64,000 bases of DNA, taken from positions 3,909,828 through 3,973,827 of the forward strand of contig NZ_LWLP01000001.1 in assembly GCF_001641125.1 (NCBI RefSeq), written 5' to 3'. Below, piece after piece: positions 7,337 through 16,700 of this stretch. Position numbers and translations under genes: made by a program. The notes below the pieces were generated by a model, which did no database searches, had not been told where the DNA came from, and saw nothing but the letters and a program-made list of their open reading frames with translations. Numbering within the stretch: the stretch's first letter is position 1; each line of letters starts with the position of its first letter. Source of the stretch: Arthrobacter sp. OY3WO11. Its GTDB lineage: Bacteria > Actinomycetota > Actinomycetes > Actinomycetales > Micrococcaceae.

Positions 7337-9052
7337 ATGACTGCCATTGGGGGAATCGCCGCACACGCGATATCGGTTACTGAGACGCTTGAGCTCATTG
7401 ACGCAAACTTTCCGAGCTTGGTGGATGCCGTTAGCAAGGGCGAGTACGCATTTTGGTTGGGTTCTGCCATCTCCAGGGATCGCCTTCCACCTCTCGAACC
7501 GCTTGTTGGTAAAATATTGGACTTTTTGCAATCGCGGATTGACACCACTAATCCCAACTGCGTATACAAGGATGCCTTCGAGAACATACTGGAACTTGCA
7601 ATGCTTTCCGAGGAAGAGGAAAAGCATTGCGATTTTTCTCAACCTGTCGCAGGCTGGCCTACGCACAAAGTTATTATGGCCCGGCTCATTCGCAGGTACG
7701 CCGAGGTTCTCGACATCGAAATTCCAGGGCAACCACGCGACTTTTTGCTTTGGAATGTACTTGACGTGCCGGGGGTCTACGCTGATAGCGCAATAGCCCC
7801 CGACATCGAACACTATTGTCTAGCTGTGATGATACTCGAAGGGCTTCTTCCCGATGTCGTGACGGCAAACTGGGACGGGCTTATAGAACGAGCGTTAGAG
7901 GAACTGGCAGGAACCAATAGCCAAATAGCACCAACCTACGTGACCTCTGCCGACTTTCGCCGCCCACGAGGACGCACCCGCATATTGAAGTTTCATGGTT
8001 GCGCGGTCAAGGCTAAGAATGATGAGAATGCTTATCGCGGCTACTTGGTCGGCAGACGTACCCAAATCACCGACTGGCCGAATGACTCGAAGCATTCAGT
8101 CATGAGGCTCGAAATGAGTTCACTCGCGATCTCAAGACGGACCTTGATGATTGGCCTTTCCGGTCAGGATTCCAATATTCAGAACCTCTTCTCTTCAGCG
8201 AAGGAGCTTTTGACTTGGGAATGGCCAACAGACCCTCCAGCCTTCGTTTTTGCTGAGGATAAAGTCGGGCCCGACCAGCAGAATATCCTCCGAGTTGCCT
8301 ATCAAAGCACTTATGAGGGAAACGAAGCCGCAATAGCCGCCGGCTCACATTTACGGGCATACGGCAAGCCGCTCCTCAGTGCTTTGATGCTCGCCACGTT
8401 TGCGAAGAAGCTTGGAGCGATGGTGGACATCGCCGCAACGGCAGACACTGTGGAGTGTCAAGCCGTGCTCAGCGGAATTCAAACGCTAGTATTCCTTGCC
8501 GCCTCCGGAGTGACTTCCAACGCCGACCATCTACTCAGGTTGATATTTAGCGTTGGCCGAGGCCTGTCCCTATTTCGGGACGGAAAGGTTTCTGTTAGCG
8601 GCACCTACATGCCTCTCAGTGTCAGTCCCGTACACCAGCTCGCAACGGATCCTCACATCCACTCGGGCGGCTTGCCACAGATGGCCGTTGCTCTGGGACT
8701 TTTGGGAATAGATCATGCCTCAGGGGCTTGGTCTGTATCCGTGAAGAATGAGAACCTGGCCCACCTCGGTCTGACTGTCACCTCGGGACAGTTTGTATCG
8801 CAAATTTTCTTTGTCTCAAATCCGGCGGTTGCTCTACAACTTGAACTCGATGGTCTCATTGACAGCGAAGATCCGGACCTTATCATCATTCACAGCGGTA
8901 GAATTACCCAGCGGCTTCAACGGGGTCCAGGCGCAGAACACGGACGCACCGGACGTAGCGTAGCCCGTCAGGTTGGTATGGCTGAGGTCATTTCCGAGGC
9001 AGTGACTATAGAAGATCTTCAGCGTATTTTTCGAGAAGAGATGTCTCAATGA
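7337..9052 (+). CDS. lmuA: SIR2-domain effector of a Lamassu-like defence operon
   Basis: A 571-residue protein. The first 290 residues form a SIR2-like Rossmann NADase: glycine motif 'LGSAIS' (41-46), 'VVTANWD' with the catalytic-type Asn178, 'LKFHG' with the catalytic-type His220, and 'MIGLSGQDSNIQNLF' (271-285), the strand after which such proteins usually read G(Y/F)SxxD. The C-terminal half has no domain I recognise and may bind partners or sense infection. Known SIR2 defence proteins deplete NAD+ and arrest the infected cell. ATG 7337 is my choice; GTG 7250 and 7256 are in-frame alternatives. The stop overlaps the next ATG (ATGA), so the three genes are translationally coupled. Effector + small protein + SMC matches Lamassu with a Sir2 effector. 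Base composition is clearly more AT-rich than in flanking genes. Confidence 0.8.
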   Translation: MTAIGGIAAHAISVTETLELIDANFPSLVDAVSKGEYAFWLGSAISRDRLPPLEPLVGKILDFLQSRIDTTNPNCVYKDAFENILELAMLSEEEEKHCDFSQPVAGWPTHKVIMARLIRRYAEVLDIEIPGQPRDFLLWNVLDVPGVYADSAIAPDIEHYCLAVMILEGLLPDVVTANWDGLIERALEELAGTNSQIAPTYVTSADFRRPRGRTRILKFHGCAVKAKNDENAYRGYLVGRRTQITDWPNDSKHSVMRLEMSSLAISRRTLMIGLSGQDSNIQNLFSSAKELLTWEWPTDPPAFVFAEDKVGPDQQNILRVAYQSTYEGNEAAIAAGSHLRAYGKPLLSALMLATFAKKLGAMVDIAATADTVECQAVLSGIQTLVFLAASGVTSNADHLLRLIFSVGRGLSLFRDGKVSVSGTYMPLSVSPVHQLATDPHIHSGGLPQMAVALGLLGIDHASGAWSVSVKNENLAHLGLTVTSGQFVSQIFFVSNPAVALQLELDGLIDSEDPDLIIIHSGRITQRLQRGPGAEHGRTGRSVARQVGMAEVISEAVTIEDLQRIFREEMSQ

Positions 9053-9618
9053 ACCACATCAGACCTGTGCAACTTGTTATAGACCTTCTGTCGAAAAGCG
9101 GTTATGTGACTCTACCGGACTTCAAAGTAGGGTCTTTAGCATTCGACTTCACCAAAGTTCTCGCCGGAACACAGTATTCCTTTGACCTGGTAGTCATCGT
9201 TGACACCATCAGCGAATTTGCTGAATCAAGACTCCGCAGGCAAGTGGCAGCATTGGCTCGAGCCCTGGATTTAGTGGAGTCAAGGCGGTCCGTCACACTG
9301 ATACTCGTGGGTCCGGGACCAAGCGACATCACTATCCGCGAACTTGCGCGGGTTTGCCGTGTCCTATCGGTCGGCGTGCCAACAGGAGAACATGCAGAGG
9401 CCATGGTGAGAGACGTCCTCGCTGTACTCTTACCGCTGAGCCTTCCTCGGTCCTCGGTCGCCGGCGTAAACCCACTCAGCCGCCTACGGCATGAACTTGA
9501 GCGGCTGCCTGAGCTTGCTGTCCTGCCAATGCTTGACGTGGCAGACGCAGGTGACGCCAAGGTCGAACTCGCGCTCAAAGAATGGTTGAGCCATGGCATC
9601 ATAGGGGAGCAAGCATGA
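9049..9618 (+). CDS. lmuC: Small middle subunit of the Lamassu-like operon
   Basis: A 189-residue protein overlapping both neighbours by four bases (ATGA on each side). I see no catalytic motif. The core has alternating strands and helices ('SFDLVVIVDT', 'SVTLILVGPGPSDITI', then 'RVCRVLSVGVP') and could be an alpha/beta fold. It ends in a helical segment near 'SRLRHELERLPELAVL'. Its size and its place between a toxic effector and an SMC ATPase match LmuC, the accessory subunit of Lamassu. The assignment rests on position and length, not on sequence recognition. Confidence 0.6.
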   Translation: MNHIRPVQLVIDLLSKSGYVTLPDFKVGSLAFDFTKVLAGTQYSFDLVVIVDTISEFAESRLRRQVAALARALDLVESRRSVTLILVGPGPSDITIRELARVCRVLSVGVPTGEHAEAMVRDVLAVLLPLSLPRSSVAGVNPLSRLRHELERLPELAVLPMLDVADAGDAKVELALKEWLSHGIIGEQA

Positions 9619-12050
9619 GCGTGGATAGATTAAAATCGATTACTATACAGGACTTCCGAAGCATCGGGGGTGAGATAACTATTCCCTTGGATGCTCAAGT
9701 TGTCCTCATCCATGGTCCTAATGGAACCGGAAAGACTAGCACGCTCTCGGCAATCGAATTCGCGCTGGCGGGATCAGTCGATTCCCTTCGACGCGTAGAT
9801 CCAAATTATCTCGACCACCTCGTTCACCGCGGGGCCACGCATACTAATATCAGCGTGAATGTTGAAATGAGCGGAAAAGATTTAACGCACGCTCTTCGCT
9901 TTGCTCAAGGGGATGACTTGGGTATTGCACCAATCCTTCAAGACACGGAAGCTCACTTTTTCAGCGAGCGGTGTTACCTTGCACAGTCGACGCTTGGGCG
10001 CTTACTTGAAATATATGCAGAGCGCGACGGAGACCAAAACTCGCCCCTGACTCGTTTTGTGAACGATGTACTTGGACTCGATACTCTTGAAGCACTCACC
10101 AAGGGACTAAACGCTTCCAAGGACATAAGAAACACACGAAACCTCGTGCCGGGAATAGCGGCACTTGAAAGAGAAGTTGCTATGCTCACTAGCGACAAAG
10201 CTGCAAAGAAAGCTCGCCGTGATCGACTAGCGCAAGCCCAGGCGCGCATTTTGCAAGACATAGAACCGGGACTTCGCCTCTTGGGCTCAGTCGCTTACGG
10301 CTCGGACGTTGCGGTGGCCATGGACAGGCTAGCGACGACCGAAGATACATCCGGGGATATCTCGCTGGTAGAGCTAACCGGGTATAGGCGTGAGATCGAA
10401 AGCCTGCTACAACGGCTTTCTTCGGTAAAGCAGACATCCCTCGGAGTCGATTTGGCAGCCCTGGAAGAAAGAGCGCACGAATCGTCCTCCTTGACAGCAG
10501 AATGGCAAACGAAAGTGGGCCAGCGAATCGAGAAGTTACTCGAACAGGCTCGCGGTGAATTCCCGGACCTTGCGTCACTAACGACTTCTAGCCCCGCTAT
10601 GGCTGTATCCACAGCCCTAGCCCGCATCAGTGCGGAGTTGGAAAGCTGTAGTTCCCGACTGCACGCCGACGCTGTAGATCGCGACCGGTTAGATGAGTTG
10701 ATAATTTCTGCAGAGGCGGACGGTGCACGCATCGCTCTCATTGATGAACAAACAGCTACTGTTACCGCCGGAGCGGGTGAGATTGCAAAGTTATTAGCGG
10801 CACTGGGCCCCCATATCCACAACAGCGAGTGCATAGTATGCGGGCGAGACTATTCTGAAATCTCAGAAGAACCCCTGTCTGCGCAGTTGGCGCGAAGAGC
10901 GGCGCAGCTAAGCGACCAAGCAGAAAGATTGGCCGAACTCAATAGGGCGAAACATGATGCAGCAACAAGCCTCAGTAACATAACTTCAGAGATGAAACTC
11001 ATCGAGGCTCGAATTCTACAATCTTCTGTCAGGTCGCTCCTAGTATCCAGAGAGGCACAGTTCCAAGATTGGCAAAATCAGCTTTCGGCTCGCGTGGCCG
11101 ACGCTGAATTGGGAACAAAGCATCTACGGGAGACCACCCAAGCTCGCATGGCGTTGGCTACCGCGCGTAACGATGCCGGGGCATGGATCGAAGTTAGAAA
11201 TTCTGCGAGTGGAATATGCCAGAAGTTGTCAATCGACCCACCTAGCGATGTCGAGCCGATCGATAGCCTACTGGATAGGATATCGACGCACATCAGGACC
11301 CTAATGACTGAGGGTGAAGAGCGACTCGCCGCGCGAACGGCACTTAAGGATTCGCACCGAACATGGATGCAGCTAACTAATGACCTCTCAGATGTAGACG
11401 TCGAGCACAGTCGTCTCGACAGCCGGTTGAAAGAGTTGCTGGCTGAGCGGGACGAATTCGAACGACGCCGAAATGGTGCGAAGCAACTGCTTAAAGTTGC
11501 CACAGAAGTGCAGCAGAAAATAATTCGAGAGGTCTTCAATGACTCGCTCAATTCCGTTTGGCGAGACCTCTTCGTTCGTCTTGCTCCAAAGGAGCCATTC
11601 GTGCCGGCATTTCGAGTAGCAGAAGGACGTAAAACTTCGCCACAGCTAACTACAGTCCATCGGGCCGGAGGAACCGGCGGAAGCCCCGGGGCGATGCTAA
11701 GCGCCGGCAACCTCAACACTGCTGCTCTCACCTTGTTCTTGGCGCTTCACCTGACCGCAGGGGAAAAGTTACCACTTCTTGTGCTAGATGACCCCGTCCA
11801 ATCAATGGATGATGTGCACATCTCTCAATTCGCCGCGTTGCTGCGTACGCTCTCCAAGCAACACAGCAGGCAAGTGATCGTTGCAGTTCATGAAAGAGCA
11901 CTTTTTGATTACCTTGCCTTAGAACTCAGCCCAGCTTTTGATGGAGATAGGCTGATAACCGTGGAACTAAAAAAGCAATCTGATGGTACGTCATTTGCTG
12001 CACCCAGCTATCACTTTTATTCAGATGACCCCGTACATGTCAGTGCCTAA
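9615..12050 (+). CDS. lmuB: Rad50/SMC-like ATPase of the Lamassu-like operon
   Basis: An 811-residue ABC-type SMC protein. Walker A 'GPNGTGKT' is at 34-41. Long coiled-coil arms flank a central CxxC hook (Cys406, Cys409 in 'CIVCGRDY'), like the Rad50 zinc hook. The C-terminal lobe has the signature 'LSAGNLN' (about 695), Walker B 'LLVLDDP' with Asp725-Asp726 (the second taking the usual Glu place), and an H-loop His759. In Lamassu the SMC subunit is thought to sense DNA ends or abnormal phage or plasmid DNA and release the effector. ATG 9615 overlaps the upstream stop and has GGGGAG seven bases before it; an earlier in-frame ATG (9582) lies inside the upstream gene. Low GC for the window suggests transfer. 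Confidence 0.85.
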   Translation: MSVDRLKSITIQDFRSIGGEITIPLDAQVVLIHGPNGTGKTSTLSAIEFALAGSVDSLRRVDPNYLDHLVHRGATHTNISVNVEMSGKDLTHALRFAQGDDLGIAPILQDTEAHFFSERCYLAQSTLGRLLEIYAERDGDQNSPLTRFVNDVLGLDTLEALTKGLNASKDIRNTRNLVPGIAALEREVAMLTSDKAAKKARRDRLAQAQARILQDIEPGLRLLGSVAYGSDVAVAMDRLATTEDTSGDISLVELTGYRREIESLLQRLSSVKQTSLGVDLAALEERAHESSSLTAEWQTKVGQRIEKLLEQARGEFPDLASLTTSSPAMAVSTALARISAELESCSSRLHADAVDRDRLDELIISAEADGARIALIDEQTATVTAGAGEIAKLLAALGPHIHNSECIVCGRDYSEISEEPLSAQLARRAAQLSDQAERLAELNRAKHDAATSLSNITSEMKLIEARILQSSVRSLLVSREAQFQDWQNQLSARVADAELGTKHLRETTQARMALATARNDAGAWIEVRNSASGICQKLSIDPPSDVEPIDSLLDRISTHIRTLMTEGEERLAARTALKDSHRTWMQLTNDLSDVDVEHSRLDSRLKELLAERDEFERRRNGAKQLLKVATEVQQKIIREVFNDSLNSVWRDLFVRLAPKEPFVPAFRVAEGRKTSPQLTTVHRAGGTGGSPGAMLSAGNLNTAALTLFLALHLTAGEKLPLLVLDDPVQSMDDVHISQFAALLRTLSKQHSRQVIVAVHERALFDYLALELSPAFDGDRLITVELKKQSDGTSFAAPSYHFYSDDPVHVSA

Positions 12051-12114
12051 TACTTCCCGCGTATCCGAGTCAAGGTTGTTAAAGCTTAGAGAACTGGATC
12101 TAGCCCCAGGCCTT

Positions 12115-13112
12115 CTAAACCTCCGCCGCAAGCGCAGCAAACTGGGCCTCATCAACTGCGCGTAGGCCCCACCCGCAGCCAGAAGTGAAGCGTGCGTTCC
12201 CTGCTCCACGATCTGGCCGGCCTCCATCACCAGGATGAGGTCGGCGTCGCGGATGGTGGAGAGGCGGTGGGCGATGACGAAGGAAGTCCGGTCGGTCCGC
12301 AGCGCCCGCATCGCCTTCTGCACCAGCACCTCGGTCCGGTGTCCACCGAAAACGTCGCCTCATCCAGGATCAGCACCGACGGCCGGGCCAGGAACGCCCG
12401 CGCAATGGTCAGCAGCTGCTTCTCCCCCGCGGACACGTTGGACCCCTCGTCTTCAAGCAGCGTGTCGTACCCGTCCGGCAGTGACCGCACGAACCGGTCC
12501 ACATACGTCGCCCGCGCAGCTTCCAAAATTTCAGCTTCAGTAGCCCCAGGCCGCCCGTACGCAATGTTGTCCCGGATCGTTCCAGCGAACAGCCACGTAT
12601 CCTGCAGTACCATCCCCATTCGTGAGCGCAGCTCGCGCCGCGGCACCGAGGTGACGTCTACGCCGTCGAGCGTTACCGCCCGGCATCAATCTCGTAGAAC
12701 CGCATCATCAGGTTCACCAGCGTGGTCTTCCCCGCCCCGGTGGGCCCCACAATCGCCACCGTCTGCCCCGGCTTCGCCACCAGGGACAGCGACGAAATCA
12801 GCGGCTGCTCCCGCGAATACGAGAACGAGACATCGTCGAACACCAGCCGCCCCCGCCCAAACACCGGACCCGTAGAAGGGGAGGGCTCAGGCTCAGGCTC
12901 AACAGATTCCTCCTCCTCCTCATCCAACAACGAGAACACCCGCTCCGCAGACGCCACCCCGGACTGCAGCACATTCGCCTGCACGTCGCCCAGCTGCATC
13001 GGCCCCGGATGCCACTTGCAGCCCACCCACCACGGCGATCCCCACGTACACCAGGTTTCTGATGAACGTCATGGCCGGCATGATCAGCCCGGAAATGAAC
13101 TGCGCCCGAGGC
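12115..13112 (-). pseudogene. Degenerate ABC exporter fragment (paralogue of the gene at 17858-19876)
   Basis: The minus strand matches the last part of the ABC exporter at 17858-19876, from the membrane domain ('QFISGLIMPAMTFI') through Walker A ('VGPTGAGKTT') to the end of the nucleotide-binding domain. In the stretch aligned with 17936-18040 I count 7 mismatches in about 105 bases. At least three frameshifts break it (near 12140, 12338 and 12675), and about 60 bp are missing near 12985, so it cannot make a working protein. Beyond 13112 the match stops and, after about 23 bp, metH sequence begins. Confidence 0.9.
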
Positions 13113-13135
13113 TCACTGCGTCCCGGCGGTTTCTT

Positions 13136-13485
13136 CTCGCTGATCTTGTCCGGGCCGGTGGCGCAGTTCAGGCCGATGGCGTCGACGCCGAGCGGCTCGA
13201 GGGCGGTGAGCGCGGCGCCGATTTCGGAGCCCATCAGCATGGTCCCGGTGGTTTCGACGGTCACCTCGACGAAAATGGGGAGGCGGATGCCGCGGGTGAC
13301 GATGGCCTGCTTGCAGCCGTTGACGGCGGCTTTGGTCTGCAGGAGGACCTGGCTGGGTTCGGTGAGGAAGGCGTCCGCTCCCCCGTCGATGAGGCCCTCG
13401 GCCTGCAGGGCGAAGGTCTGCTTGAGGTAGTCGTAGGTGGTTGGCCGAGGCTGGGGAGCTTGGTGCCCAGCCCCATCGAGCCCAA
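13136..13485 (-). pseudogene. Internal metH fragment fused to the ABC fragment
   Basis: This stretch matches 3397-3742, the part of metH encoding residues about 131-249 (including 'DYLKQTFALQAEGLIDGG' and 'GLNCATGPD'), with roughly 13 mismatches in 275 compared bases. Both ends of metH are missing. An open frame still runs through metH' into ABC', giving a chimeric reading frame (12920-13495) that has no biological sense. It is a recombination scar. Confidence 0.9.
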
Positions 13486-13777
13486 GGTCTCGCATGTGCG
13501 GACGATCTTACACTTCGCCCAGCTCACGTGGCTGCTACTCCTGGACAATTAAAGTGACGCGCCGCGTCCTGGCCAACATGCAACGATTAGTGGCGTTCGT
13601 CGCGGAGATAGGACACTACCCCTCCGGAAGTGCGGAGCTGCTCCGGAACGCGCCTTGGCCATAGGGTTTCTGCGACGGCAAAAGGAGGCGAGACGAGGAA
13701 CGCTAGTGCCAGCCTTCGAATAGGGCATGGCGGTCTTGCCGGGTTGGGAAACTACATCTAGAGTCGCGTCACCCTAA
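13486..13777. other. Intergenic region, nothing recognised
   Basis: About 290 bp between the metH' fragment and the large minus-strand gene. No open frame with a ribosome site and no strong hairpin was seen. Confidence 0.4.
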
Positions 13778-16700
13778 CTATGAGTCGAGCCCTTCCAAGA
13801 ACCGACGAGCCTCATCATCGTTACGACGGCCCTCATCGCGATAGGACTCCGCGACAAGTCGAAGCGCGGCGGCCGTTCGCGGATGTGTGGCGTCGACAAG
13901 CAGTGCCCATGCTTCGTAGCCATCCGCGAGCTCATATTCCTGCTTCCCGCCTTCCGTCATGCCTCTCGAAGTTACCCCCCGCTTGTTGTGAAGGCCGATT
14001 GCAAAGCCACGTTCCAAGCGATCGTTTGGCGCCGACTCAAGAACATCTCGCACAGGTCGAGTGGGGAAAGTCCCGTCGGGATCGCTTGGCGCGTAAGCGA
14101 ACACTTCGCCGATCTGCAGCTCCCCGATCTCAAGGCGATCGCTGTCCGCTAGACGAACTCGTACGTCATCTAGCCAAGCTTGTAAGGCGGCACCGTCCAC
14201 GGTGCCGTCTGGTGTCGTACCAGGTACGACATGCCACTCACGCAGCAGCCGATATGCATTTGCAGCTAATGCTGCGTTGACTTCACGCGGCTCACCACGC
14301 CTCGAATTCGCCGGCTTGAACGCCAGTTCGATAAGACTCACGAACCATGTCGGGTCGCGCGCGAGAAGACGCTGAAGTGACAATGCTTTGGATTCGTAGT
14401 GCAGAGCGGGAAGAAACTTCCACTCCAATCGGGCAATCTCTGTATCATGAACGACGTGCGACCGGACGTAGTTTAGGAGCCTAGTCAAGTCGTGCTCTTT
14501 AACTCGACCCCCTTCTGGGTCCTCAACTGTTCCGAACTGGTTCAGAGCGTCCATGACGATGCTGACGTCAACATCACCTGCGAGACGCTCGGCGAACAAG
14601 CTCAGGGTGTGGACAGCCATCGCGACCCGACCGTGGCGCAGAAGCTGGCGGGCGACTTCGTTGACATGCTGAAAATCCGCGCCGCGTCCGTAGGGCACGA
14701 ACTCGGCCCAATAGGCGGCATCTACCTCTTCCCCCAGCGCTGAGAGAAGGTCCCACGCCTTTGTGACGTCCAAGATGGTGTCCAAAAGACGAGCTTGGAC
14801 AATGGGGCGGTCACTGAAGTGCTCGACCCACGGGCGAACATCTTCGACGGTGCCAGCGAAACGAGCGCGAGCGAACCCGTCTGCAAACTGGACGCGTTGG
14901 CCATCCTCACTGTCTAGGAAGGACAGCGCTTCAGCGTCGTGCAGTTCGTCGATTTCTGCCGCGGCTTGACCCAGCGCCCGGGGAAGGGACACCTCGCTCG
15001 CTAGCTGCACCATAGCGTCAAACCCTTGCTCGTTAATAATCTGCTCTGCCGCAGCCTCGCGCGCCAGCTTTACCGCGGCGTCGTATGTGGCGAAGTCGTC
15101 GCTAACGGAGACGCCAATGTTTGGGGTCCAGTCGTCAAAGAGCCATCGGTAAGCTTCGCTTGGACGAGCGGGCTTCAAAGCTTCGGCGACAGCTTCCAGG
15201 GGCACCAGCCATTTATCAGGAAGCGACCACTCCGCGTCGGGATACTGCCGATGTTTCCGCACGAAGTCTTCAATCGCGTCCCAAAGGGCGGTGACTACCT
15301 CCGGCTCTAAAGCCTCCCGGCGAAGAAGAACCAGTCTTGCTAGCACCGCGCGCTTTCCCTCGTCCGGCAACCGATCGAAAGCCCCGACAACCTGTATCCA
15401 CCGCTGTGGTTCTTCATCGGACATCTGGACGAGTCGTTCCGAGATTACATCTAGGAAGCTGAAGAGTTCCGCGTAGGTAGCGGTTCGCTCTTCGGGTACG
15501 ACCCAATCGCGGAAGCGCGGCTTGTAGGTGTTCATACCGACTTCTGTCTGACCGGGAAGGAGGCGCAGCATCAACTCCCATGTGACCTCCCTGTGGCGAT
15601 GAAGCAACGCATCAAGAGTCATCACGCGGCTCTCTGCTGGCGCTGAAGTCTGGGGCAGCCAGGGACGAAAAATGTCGCGCAGACTAGCTGCAGGTCGATT
15701 GCTAAGCTTGCCGCCGGGATCAATTTCGGCGAGCGACGCAAGGACCTGAGCGGCGAAGCCCATGTGCCGGTTCGACCACGCAACACACTCCAGTGCCCAA
15801 AGGAGCCCTGTGTGGGGACTGCTTGCATGCCAACTTTCATCCTGGTCTTGAAAGAGCTTTCGAAGTAGTGGCTCGGAGCCGCTGGCCGCCTCGGCGACCG
15901 CTCGAAGGAAGACGTCAGGTGCCGCTTCAGCCAGTAGCGGTATCACATCATCCATAGATGCCCACAACTGCGCGGAGTTGTCCTGATTAGCCCGACTTAC
16001 CAATCTCCAAACGACGCGCTCGGCCCATTGCCTCGCGGAACGCCCCCCTGGTAGGCGAACCTCGTCACCCCGACTCCCAAGCAGGGCCACCGAACGTGCT
16101 AAACCCTTGCGCAAGTCGCTAGAGTGAACCCTGGTCTTTCCGTAGACTGCGGCGCTCCACCGGTCCTCGGGAGGCAGTTCCAGACGTGGGTCAACTGCAC
16201 CGAGCACGTTTTGAACGGCGACCTCCAAAGCATCCAAGTCCGTCTCGCGAATGCTGTGCCGAGCGGTTCGCCAAGAGTCCTCGGGTGCTGCAACAGCCCA
16301 TGTCCCGCCAACCCGCGTGAACATTGGATCTGCTTGGCGAGCAACGGCTTCTAGTTGCTCCGCAAGACTTTCTTTATCGATGCCTGTGAGGCCCTCCAGA
16401 ATGTCCACATCCCCACTCCGCAGTTGGCTCCAGGCGCCAGCAAGCCATGCACGGCGCAGCGGGCGTTGTGCAAGGTCCTGCGTCCACTGATCCGGGTCGA
16501 GTTGACCAAATCTAGTTGCCACTCTTTGGAGGGCGAGCAAACTCTTAACGCCAGCGCGGGCGAACCTGTCCAGGTCAGCTTCACCCACCCCGGCCTGACG
16601 CAACGCTGCCTGAAGGGACAGGTGGTCGAGAGGCAGCAATTCAATTTCCGCGTCGCCATCCGTCACGACGAAGACAACATGATGGTTCTGCACGAGTTGC

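Noticed and set aside
12920..13495. 191-codon frame that reads as a MetH-ABC fusion protein
   Set aside because: It lacks a plausible start, has no complete domain and is explained by joining two degenerate fragments.
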